From positions 1-38,190 of the IMG/VR virus record IMGVR_UViG_3300044797_000025: a stretch of DNA of 38,190 nucleotides; one strand, 5' to 3'. The position numbers and the translations under genes were made by a program. The notes below the pieces were generated by a model. The model was not told where the DNA came from and ran no database searches. It saw nothing but the letters and a program-made list of their open reading frames with translations. Positions within the stretch are counted from its first letter, which is position 1. The number at the start of each line of letters is the position of its first letter. This document shows positions 14,945 through 24,454 of this stretch, piece by piece. The DNA comes from a virus.

Positions 14945-16350
14945 GCGGCCTCCCTACGTTTTGAAAGAGCTTGCATTAACCCATGCAGATCATCGGGGTG
15001 CATTGGTTTAACAGGTTTTGGTTGCCTCAGAAGGCTTTGTACAAACGCTTTTGCCCTATCAGGAGCATTCGGAGCGGTTGTAACCGTTCTCGGCAAGACA
15101 ATCTCTTTCGGGGATAGTAATGCTTTCACCCGGTCATTGCGAAGTGAATCACCTTGGACTTGTGCCTTCCCTGGGACTTGGCCTCCGTCATCAGCCATAT
15201 AAGGCGGCGCGACATGGACACCGCCTTCAGGAGTCCTCGTAATCTGCGGTTTTGGACCTCCCTTAACGTATCCACCCTTGGCCGCTAAAGCAATAATTCC
15301 TTCTCCTGCCGCCGCACCGCCACCAGCAGATCCAGCCGCGGCACCACCAGCAGAACCAGATCCAAGCAATCCAGATAATGCACCAGCAGGGGCCGCACTT
15401 CCACCACCACCGCTACTAGACTGACCAGCCAAAGTAGTTCCAGCTGTTGTAGGCATAAAAGGTTGTGGAGCAAATAAATTTAAAGCGGCTCCATAGATCC
15501 CAAGATTCTGATTTCCTTGAGCTGTTGATTGATCAGCCTGTTGCTCACTTATCCCAGCTTCCGTATTAGCCTTCTGCATGGCGTTGTTATAAACCGTCTC
15601 TGGTACTTGCGCGTTTTGCTCCGTCCGAATATTCGCGTTTGCCGTATTTGTGTTCGCTACCGTTTGGGCCGTTTCGGTATTGTAAAGGTTCGCCGCCTGC
15701 TGATTAGCCGTATTCGCCAGGTTTACATTCGTTTGGTTCTCTGCGTTCCATTGGTCAATCGCGTTTTGGGCCGCCGCTTTGTTGGCTCCTTGCGTATATT
15801 CTTGGCTATTGATGTTTCCAGCCAATGTACCTGCACCAGACATGGCCGAAAGCGCGTTCTGCTCGGCCTGTCCTGCCGCTTGTGCGCTCGTTAAACTCGC
15901 GTTCTGGGCGTTCTGTCCCGCCGCCGCTTCCTCTTGCGCTGTTCCCATCAAGGAATTCGATTCCCCGCGCTGGGCCATCTGGTCCATAATAGACGCTTCT
16001 TGGCCTTGTTGGTTCGTGTTTGAAGTGTTTAACGCTCCTGTCAATTGTGCCTGCATCTCAGGAGTCATGCCGTTATCAGCCGCGACGTTCTGTAACTGAC
16101 TTAAAGCCGTCATTTCTCCTTCTGTCGTCGCAGGATCAACGTTTATGTTGTTGTAAGCGTTTGAACTTTGAAGCGCGGCGGTCGCTTGCGCTGGCGTCAT
16201 TACTCCGGCATCAACGTATTGCTGAAGTTGAGGTAAAGTAAGTTGGGCCGCTGTAGGGGCCTGAACCCCTGAAATATCGTTTAGTGCGGCTCCAAGATCC
16301 TCGTCTGCGTTCTGAGACTGGCCGCCTGTCAGTATGTCAAGAAGACTCAT
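14941..16350 (-). CDS. Probable internal virion protein, 469 aa
   Basis: Ala/Gln/Asn-rich helical protein, MSLLDILTGG at the start. A glycine-rich hinge lies around residues 310-350. The C-terminal part has DDGGQVPGKAQVQGDSLRND then KALLSPKEIVLPR, a motif known from podovirus ejection-type proteins. It ends RREAA and overlaps the next ATG by four bases. Confidence 0.7.
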   Translation of the reverse strand: MSLLDILTGGQSQNADEDLGAALNDISGVQAPTAAQLTLPQLQQYVDAGVMTPAQATAALQSSNAYNNINVDPATTEGEMTALSQLQNVAADNGMTPEMQAQLTGALNTSNTNQQGQEASIMDQMAQRGESNSLMGTAQEEAAAGQNAQNASLTSAQAAGQAEQNALSAMSGAGTLAGNINSQEYTQGANKAAAQNAIDQWNAENQTNVNLANTANQQAANLYNTETAQTVANTNTANANIRTEQNAQVPETVYNNAMQKANTEAGISEQQADQSTAQGNQNLGIYGAALNLFAPQPFMPTTAGTTLAGQSSSGGGGSAAPAGALSGLLGSGSAGGAAAGSAGGGAAAGEGIIALAAKGGYVKGGPKPQITRTPEGGVHVAPPYMADDGGQVPGKAQVQGDSLRNDRVKALLSPKEIVLPRTVTTAPNAPDRAKAFVQSLLRQPKPVKPMHPDDLHGLMQALSKRREAA

Positions 16351-16363
16351 TTATACCACCACC

Positions 16364-17824
16364 TTAGCTGTTAACAATATAGTCACTACCCTGTTTTGAA
16401 ATACCGCTTGGATCAACACCCTGCAAATAGGCCAGAAGCGTTTCGAGAGCTTTCGGATTGAAGTTGCTGTAATAATTCGGGATATTAGCAACACCTGAAT
16501 TAGCCAATAGCTGAGACTGCGCTGTTGGGTTTGTTCCTGCCGCTATATCTGCCTGAAGTTCGGCTGGAGAATTCCCGAATGCGCCCTTAGAAATTGCCCC
16601 ACTATTCGCGAGGTTGATGAAATTCTGCATGTTCGGAACATCCTGCTGATTAAATGTCGATGCCGTATTCCCAGCGGCCATTTCCTGCGCGACCGTTTGA
16701 GGATTAAGCGATGAAACGTTCGGAGCCTGATACGTTCCGGCCTGAGACGCATTTGCGTCTGTAAGTGCAGGGTTGTAAGCTGATCCCATCAACTGCTCCA
16801 AAGCGGAATTCTCCGCATAATCCTGGGGCGTCGCGACTTGCGCTTCGGTCGGCATCGCAATAGCCGATTGATTAAGAAGCGGCGCAACAATGTCGCCAGC
16901 CCCATACCCACCCTGACCTAAATAAGCCTGGTACGCCGCCTCAAGAGGATTCAGTTCTTGCTGATCTTGCCCAATCGTTGTGTTTGCCGCGTTCACTTGT
17001 CCTTCAGCGTTTGTAAGTTCGTTTCCGAGGGTGGTATTAAATGCGCCTTCAGTTCCCGTAATGGCCGTATTCGCGTCCGTTGCCGCCTGCTGTGCGGCTC
17101 CGGGGGCCGCTGACGCGACGGCATCTGCCGCCGTGACATCATTAGAAAGTTCTGTCGGTAACTGCGAAAAAGGAGTCGCCGCGTTAGAAATCTGCTGAAT
17201 AGCCGAAGGTGTTGTATCAAGAAGTGCCGTGTCTAAAAGCGCGTCACCTTGCGTTGAGTTTGGTTGAGCGCTTTGTAAATAGGTCTGCAAACCGGCCGGA
17301 GTGTTTAGAAGCGCCGCGTTCGCCGCGTCAGTCGTGACCTCATTGTTCAGGCCAGCATATCCGGTCGTTCCCTCAAAATTGGCCGGGCCAGTATAAGTGT
17401 CATTGATCTGACTCTGAAATGCCGCCGTGTTCCCAGGCGTCTGAACAAACTGGGCGGGATTGGCCGCCGCCGCTTGATCGACTTGCTGATTCTCAGGCGT
17501 AAACCCAGCCGCCACGTTTCCGAGAAATCCTGTCGTTCCTGCATTGATATCGTTCTGGACTTGTCCGTACTGGTTCGTTACGCCGCTAGAAATATTATTG
17601 GCTTCCTGATTAACCTGCGGCGCATTCGCTGACAAGTAGGCTTGAAGGTTCGTGAACGGTTGAGCCGACTGCTGTTGGTTTGCCGTTCCAGAAGGAGTCT
17701 TTGCGCCGCCAGGTCCAGCACCAGGCGCGGCGGATGTCGCGACAGGCTGATTGGCCGCCGCACCGCCAGGCGTTCCAGGCTGATTTTGATTCTGTACTTG
17801 TGTTGGATCGACGGTATAAGCCAT
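16364..17824 (-). CDS. Probable internal virion protein, Gln/Asn/Ala-rich, 486 aa
   Basis: Starts MAYTVDPTQVQNQNQPGTPG at ATG 17824, with GAGG upstream and the previous TAA sharing its A. A frame from 17917 overlaps that gene and is rejected. The protein is low-complexity and helical, rich in Ala, Asn, Gln and Thr, without charged catalytic motifs. Same position and style as its neighbours, so a DNA-ejection or core role is likely. Confidence 0.6.
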   Translation of the reverse strand: MAYTVDPTQVQNQNQPGTPGGAAANQPVATSAAPGAGPGGAKTPSGTANQQQSAQPFTNLQAYLSANAPQVNQEANNISSGVTNQYGQVQNDINAGTTGFLGNVAAGFTPENQQVDQAAAANPAQFVQTPGNTAAFQSQINDTYTGPANFEGTTGYAGLNNEVTTDAANAALLNTPAGLQTYLQSAQPNSTQGDALLDTALLDTTPSAIQQISNAATPFSQLPTELSNDVTAADAVASAAPGAAQQAATDANTAITGTEGAFNTTLGNELTNAEGQVNAANTTIGQDQQELNPLEAAYQAYLGQGGYGAGDIVAPLLNQSAIAMPTEAQVATPQDYAENSALEQLMGSAYNPALTDANASQAGTYQAPNVSSLNPQTVAQEMAAGNTASTFNQQDVPNMQNFINLANSGAISKGAFGNSPAELQADIAAGTNPTAQSQLLANSGVANIPNYYSNFNPKALETLLAYLQGVDPSGISKQGSDYIVNS

Positions 17825-18255
17825 TAACAAATCCTCACTGTGAGCGTATATGAAATTCCAGAAGTAAGCCCGTAAATGGCGATAATCTGGACCGTCCCGC
17901 CATTGCCAAACACCCAATCAAACGCGACAGCACTACCGATAGGCGTTACCGTGTTCGTATTCGCCACACACTGACAAAGAATCACGCCATTCGGTTTGCC
18001 GACGAACTTCTTCGGCGTGAATGTGAAGATGTCCTTTGAGAAAACGCCTGTACTCGTCAGCGTGAAGGAGTAGAATTCCTCGACGGTGTTCTCAGAAACG
18101 CTCACTCCTTGATTCAAGATATTGTAAACGGGCTGACTAAAGAGGTTGAACGTCTGAATGAAGTTCTGACGGAACCAATCGGGAGCCATAGCAAAATCGT
18201 CAGCGTAAATGCGCTGGATTGTCGGGAGATCCGATACGACAGTCACGTTAGCCAT
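17824..18255 (-). CDS. Tail base or fibre-linking protein, 143 aa
   Basis: Residues 1-70 (DLPTIQRIYADDFAMAPDW, then NILNQGVSVSENTVEEFYS) are followed by a beta domain with WVFGNGGTVQIIAIYGLTSG. This two-part small protein recurs in phage tail modules just after the nozzle. It probably sits on the tail hub. Overlaps the nozzle stop by one base. Confidence 0.6.
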   Translation of the reverse strand: MANVTVVSDLPTIQRIYADDFAMAPDWFRQNFIQTFNLFSQPVYNILNQGVSVSENTVEEFYSFTLTSTGVFSKDIFTFTPKKFVGKPNGVILCQCVANTNTVTPIGSAVAFDWVFGNGGTVQIIAIYGLTSGISYTLTVRIC

Positions 18256-20753
18256 TATCTGCTCCGCTCCCCGAAGATGTCGTAGAACGCATAGATACCC
18301 GACAGCTCCATATTCTCAAAAGCGTTCTGCATTGTGACTGAGATGTTCAGCCAATGCGCCATAAACGTATTCTTCGTCAAGAAAACGGGAATTCCTTGAA
18401 GAAACGCCGAGGAAACGCCGAATGGGACTGTCCCGAACGGGAATGTCCCCCATCCACCAGAAAACTTCGGAAGGAGCGTCACGTTCTCCTGCGTTTGGTA
18501 GAAATCCGTCGAGAATCCCACAACCGCTGTCGTAAATCCCGCTTGTCCGAACACAAATGATAGAACAGGCTGAAATTTCTTGATGAAGTTCGGATACCCA
18601 CACGTTAATGGGCAATACGTCAATGTCTGCTGAATCCCTTGAGCAATTATCGCCGCGCCATTCGTGTAAGGAAGCGCCAAAGCTGTCGTAACAGTCTTAG
18701 CGACTGGATTAATGTTTGTAATAACGCTCGCAAGCCCAACCTGACCGCCTGAGATGTTCTGACAGAGCGAATATCCTAAGACGGCATTGGTCACGCTCGT
18801 TAAAGTGACGATATTGCCAGTCACGCCAGTAATCGTGGCCGCCCATTGCCGATCCGCGTAATCCGTGATGTTGTAATTCTTGCGTTCCTGAAGAATCTGA
18901 TTGTCTGATCCGGCAAAGTAAAGGAGATTGTCGAAAGGATTCACGATCCCGCACGTAACAGACAGGTTCCATGTGGTAAAGGCCAATGTGATCCAGTTGT
19001 AGACGTACTGCTCAGTAGAAACCGTGTCAGACGAATTCGCGCCAAGGCAAAGAATGTAACGGCGCTGAGATTCGTATGAGATCCCGAAAGCCAGAGACGG
19101 GAAATTCGTATAGACGTTCGGAGCAGATAGCGTCAAAAGATCGCCTTCGACGTTTCGGCTCATAATCTGAGATCCCGATTCCGTAACGGAAATGATCCCT
19201 TGAGTCGTGTAAGAATAAACTGAATTGTTTAGCGTGACACCCGTATCATTTCCGTACTGAATGACCGTATTATCGAACGGCGAAACCGTGAGGTTATCCG
19301 GCGCGGTTCCGGTAATGCGAAACACGCCGCCTTTCGACTGGACAATCACCGCGTCACGGAGCGGATAGACTCGATAACCAGGCTGGTCTGCGCTCCCGAC
19401 AAAAAGAAGGTTCTCTACCGGGACCGCTTCCGGTTGATTAAGTTTCGATACGTAAAGACCATTAAGAACGATATTATTGCTGGAAATGTAAGAAGTACCG
19501 CTAACAGGAACCACAGGACTGAAAGCACCGCCACGAGAGGATATCGCAGAAAACGCCGCATGGCTTAAATTCCTCGCTTCAATGAGAATTTGACCAGGAA
19601 GTTGCCCAAACCCCGAGACGTAATAGGCATAAAATTCCGTGTTCCCAGGATCTTGATTGATGGCTCCCACCAAGTTCCGCGCTGTCGTGTCGATATTGAG
19701 CGCGACAGACCCGGAAGTCGAAACAGCAAAGAGTTGGGAGCCGTAAGAGTTTGCTATATTTCCTGTGTAAGTTCGCGTTGCTGTTCCCACAAGCGAAATC
19801 GTGTCGCCTATCTGAATCCCGTTCGGAGCGCCAGCGGATATGAGCGTGATGTAAAACTGCTGAATAGTCGAGCAGTTAAGATAAAACGTCATGCCCTGAA
19901 ACGTACAGATGTCGTAAGCTAACGGCGGCGGGTCGTTCGTCTGAAACTCGCCTTCCGCGCCAGGGCTCGTATAAAGGATTTCGCCTAGAAGCGTGTCGGG
20001 AGTAATGTCAGTGACACTCACCTGAAGCGCCGCTATCTGTCCTGCCGTCACTTGCGCTTGATACGAAAGCTGGTACGTATCCCCAGGAAGAATAGACAGG
20101 GAATTCGTCTGAGGGGCGCGGTAAACGCGGTAGAAGTACGCTGTCGTTACGTCGCCAGGGACCGTGAAGTTAACGACCGTGTTATCGGAAGTTCCACCGT
20201 TATTTGTCACCGTAACAGATTCCGACGGGTCGCCTTCAATCTCGTTTCCATTAGCGTCCGTATACACCCACGTAATCCGGTATGCTGTGATGCTGGACGC
20301 CGCCAGGAACCCGCTCCCAGCCCCAGCCAATGCCGCATTCACATCTAAAGCCTGAACACCGCCAGCCGCATAGGGGTTGTTCGTGATGGTGTCAATCTTG
20401 TAAATCCCGTTGTTAGTCGTAAAGTAAAAGTTCGAGTTGGCTTCCGTCCCGCGAATCTTGTCCCCCGTCGGAGGAGAGAACGTCCCGCCATACGTAGTCC
20501 ATACCCCCGCGCCCGTCGAATCGTAGGCCATGCTGGTTCCGTAATTGAGGAGAAGACGGTTTTGGAAAGCGAACATCTTATGGACGGTACTACCCAACAC
20601 GCTCCCGAACTGCTGGAACCCGCGTCTTGTTTCGGCAACGCCAGGTTTATCAATAACAATGTTCTGCGCGACCGTCATGGCACCCGGAGGAGCCTGGCCG
20701 ACCAGGTTCGTATAAGTAAAAAGGCCGATGTTTGCGAGCTGGACCGCTATCAT
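18255..20753 (-). CDS. Tail nozzle / gp10-like tail protein, 832 aa
   Basis: N-terminal GQAPPGAMTVAQNIVIDKPG then RRGFQQFG is the recognisable start of podovirus nozzle proteins (T7 gp12/P22 gp10 type). The body is beta-rich as in a propeller. An inserted domain near residues 310-420 (GIQIGDTISLVGTATRTYTG) resembles the beta domain in the 22366 protein. The C-terminus ends in IYAFYDIFGERSR. It would form the end of the short tail. Placed straight after the connector gene, as in other podoviruses. Confidence 0.8.
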   Translation of the reverse strand: MIAVQLANIGLFTYTNLVGQAPPGAMTVAQNIVIDKPGVAETRRGFQQFGSVLGSTVHKMFAFQNRLLLNYGTSMAYDSTGAGVWTTYGGTFSPPTGDKIRGTEANSNFYFTTNNGIYKIDTITNNPYAAGGVQALDVNAALAGAGSGFLAASSITAYRITWVYTDANGNEIEGDPSESVTVTNNGGTSDNTVVNFTVPGDVTTAYFYRVYRAPQTNSLSILPGDTYQLSYQAQVTAGQIAALQVSVTDITPDTLLGEILYTSPGAEGEFQTNDPPPLAYDICTFQGMTFYLNCSTIQQFYITLISAGAPNGIQIGDTISLVGTATRTYTGNIANSYGSQLFAVSTSGSVALNIDTTARNLVGAINQDPGNTEFYAYYVSGFGQLPGQILIEARNLSHAAFSAISSRGGAFSPVVPVSGTSYISSNNIVLNGLYVSKLNQPEAVPVENLLFVGSADQPGYRVYPLRDAVIVQSKGGVFRITGTAPDNLTVSPFDNTVIQYGNDTGVTLNNSVYSYTTQGIISVTESGSQIMSRNVEGDLLTLSAPNVYTNFPSLAFGISYESQRRYILCLGANSSDTVSTEQYVYNWITLAFTTWNLSVTCGIVNPFDNLLYFAGSDNQILQERKNYNITDYADRQWAATITGVTGNIVTLTSVTNAVLGYSLCQNISGGQVGLASVITNINPVAKTVTTALALPYTNGAAIIAQGIQQTLTYCPLTCGYPNFIKKFQPVLSFVFGQAGFTTAVVGFSTDFYQTQENVTLLPKFSGGWGTFPFGTVPFGVSSAFLQGIPVFLTKNTFMAHWLNISVTMQNAFENMELSGIYAFYDIFGERSR

Positions 20754-21691
20754 CGCATGAATGGGCTTCCGAAGTTCCAGAAAGACATCGGATTGTTTCG
20801 GTTCACGATTTTCTTTGTGCCGAGCTGGGACCGAGGAGTAATGAGGTTAATGAAATCCTGACGCATCTTGTCACGAATCTTTTCGTGTAATCCAAACCCT
20901 TGAGAGTCCCCCAATGACGCGCACATCTTGCAGATCCCGTCCTCAATCAAAAGACCAAAACCTTCATAAGGAATCTGAGGAATACAGCTCGTTGTCGTAG
21001 GACAAACCCACATACCGACAGCAATACCTGTCGGAACGGTCGTTAAAGTAACGCTGCTACCGCCAACCGCTGTCACGGTCGCCCCATCAACAATTGACGT
21101 GAATTGAGGGAAATTCTGGATGATATCAAAAAGCGTTGTCGTTCCCCACGTCGGATCGACGTTCGAGAGATTGACAACGTTCCCGACAATGCTAGTAATC
21201 TGACCGCAATTAGCCGACGACGTTAAATCGTTTGGGCGGCGGATTGGTTTCATTCGGAGCGTATATCCCGTCGCGTTCTGTGACTGTTGAGGATACGGGA
21301 CAATCTGATCGTTCTTCCAGTAGTATCCGAACGTATAAAGTGGGAGTTGGTATCCGAACGGAAATGTCGCTTTGATGTGAGCGGGCGAAAGCTGTTGTAA
21401 GTCGATCTCGTTTCCGGCGGTGTCAACGAACACCACGTCTCGAAGAATCCCGCCAGCCGCATTGCTCGGTATCGTGTAACTGGCAGCGCCCGTTACGGGT
21501 TGGTCGTAGGTCTTAACCCAGAACTCCTCCCGTACAGACGTAATGACAGGGATAATCAGGTCACGGAGAGAATCATCCATGAGTGAGATGATATCGTTCG
21601 TTTGAAACAACGCGTTTGAGTTGGGGTTGAGATAACGATTCTGGAACTTCGTTACGAGCTGGTCAACCGTATAGCCCGGCGCGGCAACCAC
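20750..21691 (-). CDS. Head-tail connector, P22 gp4-like, 313 aa
   Basis: GTG 21691. Residues about 10-140 match the usual pattern: NALFQTNDIISLMDDSLRDL, VREEFWVKTYD, SYTIPSNAAGGILRDVVFVD and YQLPLYTFGYYWKND. Later RMKPIRRPND is also typical. It binds the portal ring and receives the tail nozzle. A 90-residue beta insertion follows that segment and ends before GFGLLIEDGICKMCAS. The end NNPMSFWNFGSPFMR is also characteristic. Confidence 0.85.
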   Translation of the reverse strand: MVAAPGYTVDQLVTKFQNRYLNPNSNALFQTNDIISLMDDSLRDLIIPVITSVREEFWVKTYDQPVTGAASYTIPSNAAGGILRDVVFVDTAGNEIDLQQLSPAHIKATFPFGYQLPLYTFGYYWKNDQIVPYPQQSQNATGYTLRMKPIRRPNDLTSSANCGQITSIVGNVVNLSNVDPTWGTTTLFDIIQNFPQFTSIVDGATVTAVGGSSVTLTTVPTGIAVGMWVCPTTTSCIPQIPYEGFGLLIEDGICKMCASLGDSQGFGLHEKIRDKMRQDFINLITPRSQLGTKKIVNRNNPMSFWNFGSPFMR

Positions 21692-21694
21692 AAC

Positions 21695-22105
21695 CTACAC
21701 CATCTTTTTCTTGCGAAGAAACGGAGGAACACGCAAGTCGTCCGTCTCAGTAGGAGCAGGAGCCATCGGAACCTGACCGCCAGCGGCCATCGTTATAGCG
21801 TCCATGTCCTCGTCGCCTAACGCTCCGCTCTTAAATCCTTTGTGAGCGGGACATTCGCCTTTACATTCCAAGGCATCGTGATCGGCATCAAGCTGTTCTG
21901 CAGTCGTAGCGACTTCACCGCCGCCTGCCATCGGAACAGAATCGGCTGGTAAATCGCCAGCGCCCATCGCACCGCCTTCGTCACTGGAATCAGCGCCGGG
22001 AGAAACCGTGATCGTTATGGTTGCTCCACCGCCTTTATATTTATTGGATTCCATGTCATCCATGTCACCACTAATCTTGCTGAGTGCGTCCCCATGTAAA
22101 TCCAT
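21695..22105 (-). CDS. Small acidic head protein, 136 aa
   Basis: GGAGGATTT precedes ATG 22105. Low-complexity Gly/Ala/Asp-rich protein with a short beta segment (ATITITVSPG) and CKGECPAHKG. Located between decoration genes and connector, it is probably a head-associated protein. No known family is recognised. Confidence 0.6.
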   Translation of the reverse strand: MDLHGDALSKISGDMDDMESNKYKGGGATITITVSPGADSSDEGGAMGAGDLPADSVPMAGGGEVATTAEQLDADHDALECKGECPAHKGFKSGALGDEDMDAITMAAGGQVPMAPAPTETDDLRVPPFLRKKKMV

Positions 22106-22114
22106 AAATCCTCC

Positions 22115-22363
22115 TTAAGTAACCAATTCCGACGATATCTGGCCGTTGTACATCAGAACTCTATACGTGTGTCCGTTTACTGCGTCCGCTAAAATAATCC
22201 CCGCGCCTACCGTCGTAAGCGTAATGTCGCCAGTCCACCCTGCTAAACCGGACGCCAAGGCAACCAAGTAAAGCGTGAGGTTGCCTGTGTTCTGCGCCCA
22301 TCCAACGTCGTTGTACTGCGGGACATTGAACGGCGCTCCGTTATAAGTGACCGCAATAGACAC
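22115..22363 (-). CDS. Small beta-rich head protein, 82 aa
   Basis: GTG 22363; an ATG two bases upstream reads another frame. It starts SIAVTYNGAPFNVPQYNDVG and continues as short beta strands. It lies directly after the gene for the decoration-like protein, so a capsid accessory role is likely. No domain is identified. Confidence 0.55.
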   Translation of the reverse strand: MSIAVTYNGAPFNVPQYNDVGWAQNTGNLTLYLVALASGLAGWTGDITLTTVGAGIILADAVNGHTYRVLMYNGQISSELVT

Positions 22364-22365
22364 AT

Positions 22366-22950
22366 TTACAAACCGTGAGAAATATTTGATTGCGTCCCGT
22401 CAACTCCATTCACCGGAGAAGCCGCCGAAAGAGTGATGGTCCCGCCCGTTTGCGTGAACGTCATCAAATTCCCAAGCGTCCCAGGAATACGGCACGTAAT
22501 CGTAACGACAGCCGCCAGCGCCGTCGCGTAAACCTGATTTAACAGCGTGGTGTTCGCGTTGATGCAGGCCGCTAAATTGGCCGCCGCCGTTGCATTGGCG
22601 ACGCCTGCCGCCGCCGTAAATGTCGTTGTTCCGTTCCCAGTAGCAGAAGCCGTCAACGTCACGCCATTAATAACAATGGTGTTGGTCGCGACAACAGAGG
22701 CTAATGTCGCTGTAACAGACCCATTCACGCCATTGGTATTGATGTCGACGTTCGACCGGAACGCTCCTTGCGTGAAACTAGCAAACATTGAATCAATGCG
22801 CTGAAGCGTGAGAACGCTGTCTCTTGCAATAGCGTTTAAGTAAGCGACATGCTTCGTCGCGTTCGTGTAAACGATTAACCTGATAGGAACAATGTTCGCC
22901 GCTACAGGAAACGGCGGGACGGCATTGCCCGTACTGACTGGTGCTGTCAT
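22366..22950 (-). CDS. Head decoration-like protein with Ig-like domain, 194 aa
   Basis: AAAGGAG precedes ATG 22950. Residues about 90-185 read as a common phage surface domain (TIVINGVTLTASATGNGT, then AAANLAACINANTTLLNQ). A helical N-terminal part precedes it. The domain also appears inside the nozzle protein. Its place right after the capsid gene suggests capsid decoration. The family call is by pattern. Confidence 0.65.
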   Translation of the reverse strand: MTAPVSTGNAVPPFPVAANIVPIRLIVYTNATKHVAYLNAIARDSVLTLQRIDSMFASFTQGAFRSNVDINTNGVNGSVTATLASVVATNTIVINGVTLTASATGNGTTTFTAAAGVANATAAANLAACINANTTLLNQVYATALAAVVTITCRIPGTLGNLMTFTQTGGTITLSAASPVNGVDGTQSNISHGL

Positions 22951-22971
22951 AAAATCTCCTTTGATCTATCT

Positions 22972-22999
22972 GCCCGCCCCCTCAAAAAGCAGGGCGGGC
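22972..22999 (-). terminator. GC-rich hairpin after the capsid gene
   Basis: On the minus strand GCCCGCCC and GGGCGGGC form a perfect 8-bp stem around a 12-base loop. It lies between capsid stop and decoration-gene site. There is no U-run after it, so it may be a leaky terminator, an attenuator, or a 3' stabiliser of capsid mRNA. Confidence 0.6.
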
Positions 23000-23010
23000 C
23001 AGTCTTACTT

Positions 23011-24330
23011 TTACACGTTTGTTATGTTTTTGATAAACACGCTGTGAGCCGGAGCTTCAACGAAAATGGCTTCGTTCGCATAGGCCCTCAGTTCGTAAGC
23101 CGCATACGTCTGCGACTGCACGAAGAACTCGCCAGGCATCCCCGGAAGAGTCGATGTCACGTTCTCCACAGGACCAAGCCGAATGGTTTCTTCCTCTGGA
23201 ATAACCATCGCTTCGCCCTGATGCATAAAGATATGAGGAACAATCTCAATGATCCCGTTCGAGCTGAAGAATTCCAGTTTCTTGAATCCGTTGTCGGCCT
23301 TGTCCGACCCATAGCTGGAATCATACAGACGCGCTCCGGCTTGTTCATCCACGAGGTTCGCGAATGTCGTCGGGTTGATGGCAATAATGACTTTGCCTTC
23401 TAAGCCGCGATTAACACCGAGCGAAACAGCCGTTTGAATCTTTCCGAACGTTAGCTGAGTCGACTGGCAATCAAACACGTTCCCACCCCACAAAGAGTAG
23501 GTCGTTGCCGAGATGTTGAATACCGTCCCGGTCGTGTTATTTAAGATGCCTTTCAATCCAAGCATCGAATTACCGAACTGAGTGTTCCAGTAAATGTCCA
23601 ATGCCGTCGCAGACTGAGCCTGAAGAAGAGTCGTGTCAGCGGTTGATCCACTAACAGTCAGCGTACCACCGACAGTCGTTGAAACCGGAACCACGTTCAA
23701 TGAAACAATCGTGAATCCAGCCCCAGAACCTAACAAGACTCCAGCGTTGTAGAACTGGATGACGGCGTTTTCCATACCGGAGAAAATGGCCGCCGCCCAC
23801 GTCGCGTAAGAGATCGTTACCACAGTCGTTGTGGTAGAAGGCGATCCCGCCGTATTCGTGGTCTGTTGAGCCAAGCTGATACCCGCTGTGTTAGAACCAG
23901 TCAATAGACCGGATCCGTACAACAGATCAAGTTCCAGAAACTTCGATTCGGCTTTGAAGAGGTTCTTGACGATAAGAGCAGTCGCTTCCATGAAAGACTG
24001 TTTGCCGCCGTTCGCCGCTTTCGCCGCCGCGTCATAAGCAAGCAAATCTCGATGCGTGATCGCTGAACCTTGGATTTGCGCGTCCTGCATCTGAGAAGCA
24101 ATCGCGGTTGAAAGGGCCACTGCGCCCACGCCCCACGTCGCACCAGACGGATAGGACACCAAAACGGGCTGATGGTACTTGTTCCCTTCACGCTGTTCTT
24201 TGGAAACGAACGGAATACCTTTCAGGAATACATCTGATTCGGGGATTAAATCTTTGATCTTGTCTGCGTACACTTCTTTGTACAAGCCATTCAGCGTAAG
24301 CTGGGCTGTTTCAATAGAGCCTTGTGCCAT
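23011..24330 (-). CDS. Major capsid protein, HK97-type fold, 439 aa
   Basis: Position between scaffold and decoration genes plus typical segments support the call: QREGNKYHQPVLVSYPSGAT early, NLFKAESKFLELDLLYGSG in the spine-helix region, VIIAINPTTFANLVDEQAG later, and a C-terminal strand region (YELRAYANEAIFVE). A beta insertion lies around residues 170-235. AAGGAG lies upstream of ATG 24330. Forms the shell of the head; no maturation protease gene is seen. Confidence 0.9.
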   Translation of the reverse strand: MAQGSIETAQLTLNGLYKEVYADKIKDLIPESDVFLKGIPFVSKEQREGNKYHQPVLVSYPSGATWGVGAVALSTAIASQMQDAQIQGSAITHRDLLAYDAAAKAANGGKQSFMEATALIVKNLFKAESKFLELDLLYGSGLLTGSNTAGISLAQQTTNTAGSPSTTTTVVTISYATWAAAIFSGMENAVIQFYNAGVLLGSGAGFTIVSLNVVPVSTTVGGTLTVSGSTADTTLLQAQSATALDIYWNTQFGNSMLGLKGILNNTTGTVFNISATTYSLWGGNVFDCQSTQLTFGKIQTAVSLGVNRGLEGKVIIAINPTTFANLVDEQAGARLYDSSYGSDKADNGFKKLEFFSSNGIIEIVPHIFMHQGEAMVIPEEETIRLGPVENVTSTLPGMPGEFFVQSQTYAAYELRAYANEAIFVEAPAHSVFIKNITNV

Positions 24331-24454
24331 TGTCGTTCTCCTTTAGTTAGATTGGTTTCATGGTGAATCTCCTTTGTTCGGGATGTACGTACCTCGTAGG
24401 CCCGATTTCTTTCGTCATTGGCACAATAGGGTATTTAGACGTTGCCAGAAAGCC
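24331..24454 (-). promoter_or_regulatory. Leader before the capsid gene with a 4-codon frame
   Basis: Between scaffold end and capsid start. On the minus strand AAAGGAG precedes an ATG at 24361 that opens a four-codon frame MKPI ending TAA 24347-24349, nine bases before the AAGGAG of the capsid gene. No clear -10/-35 pair is found. It may tune or enhance ribosome loading on the capsid message. Confidence 0.4.
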
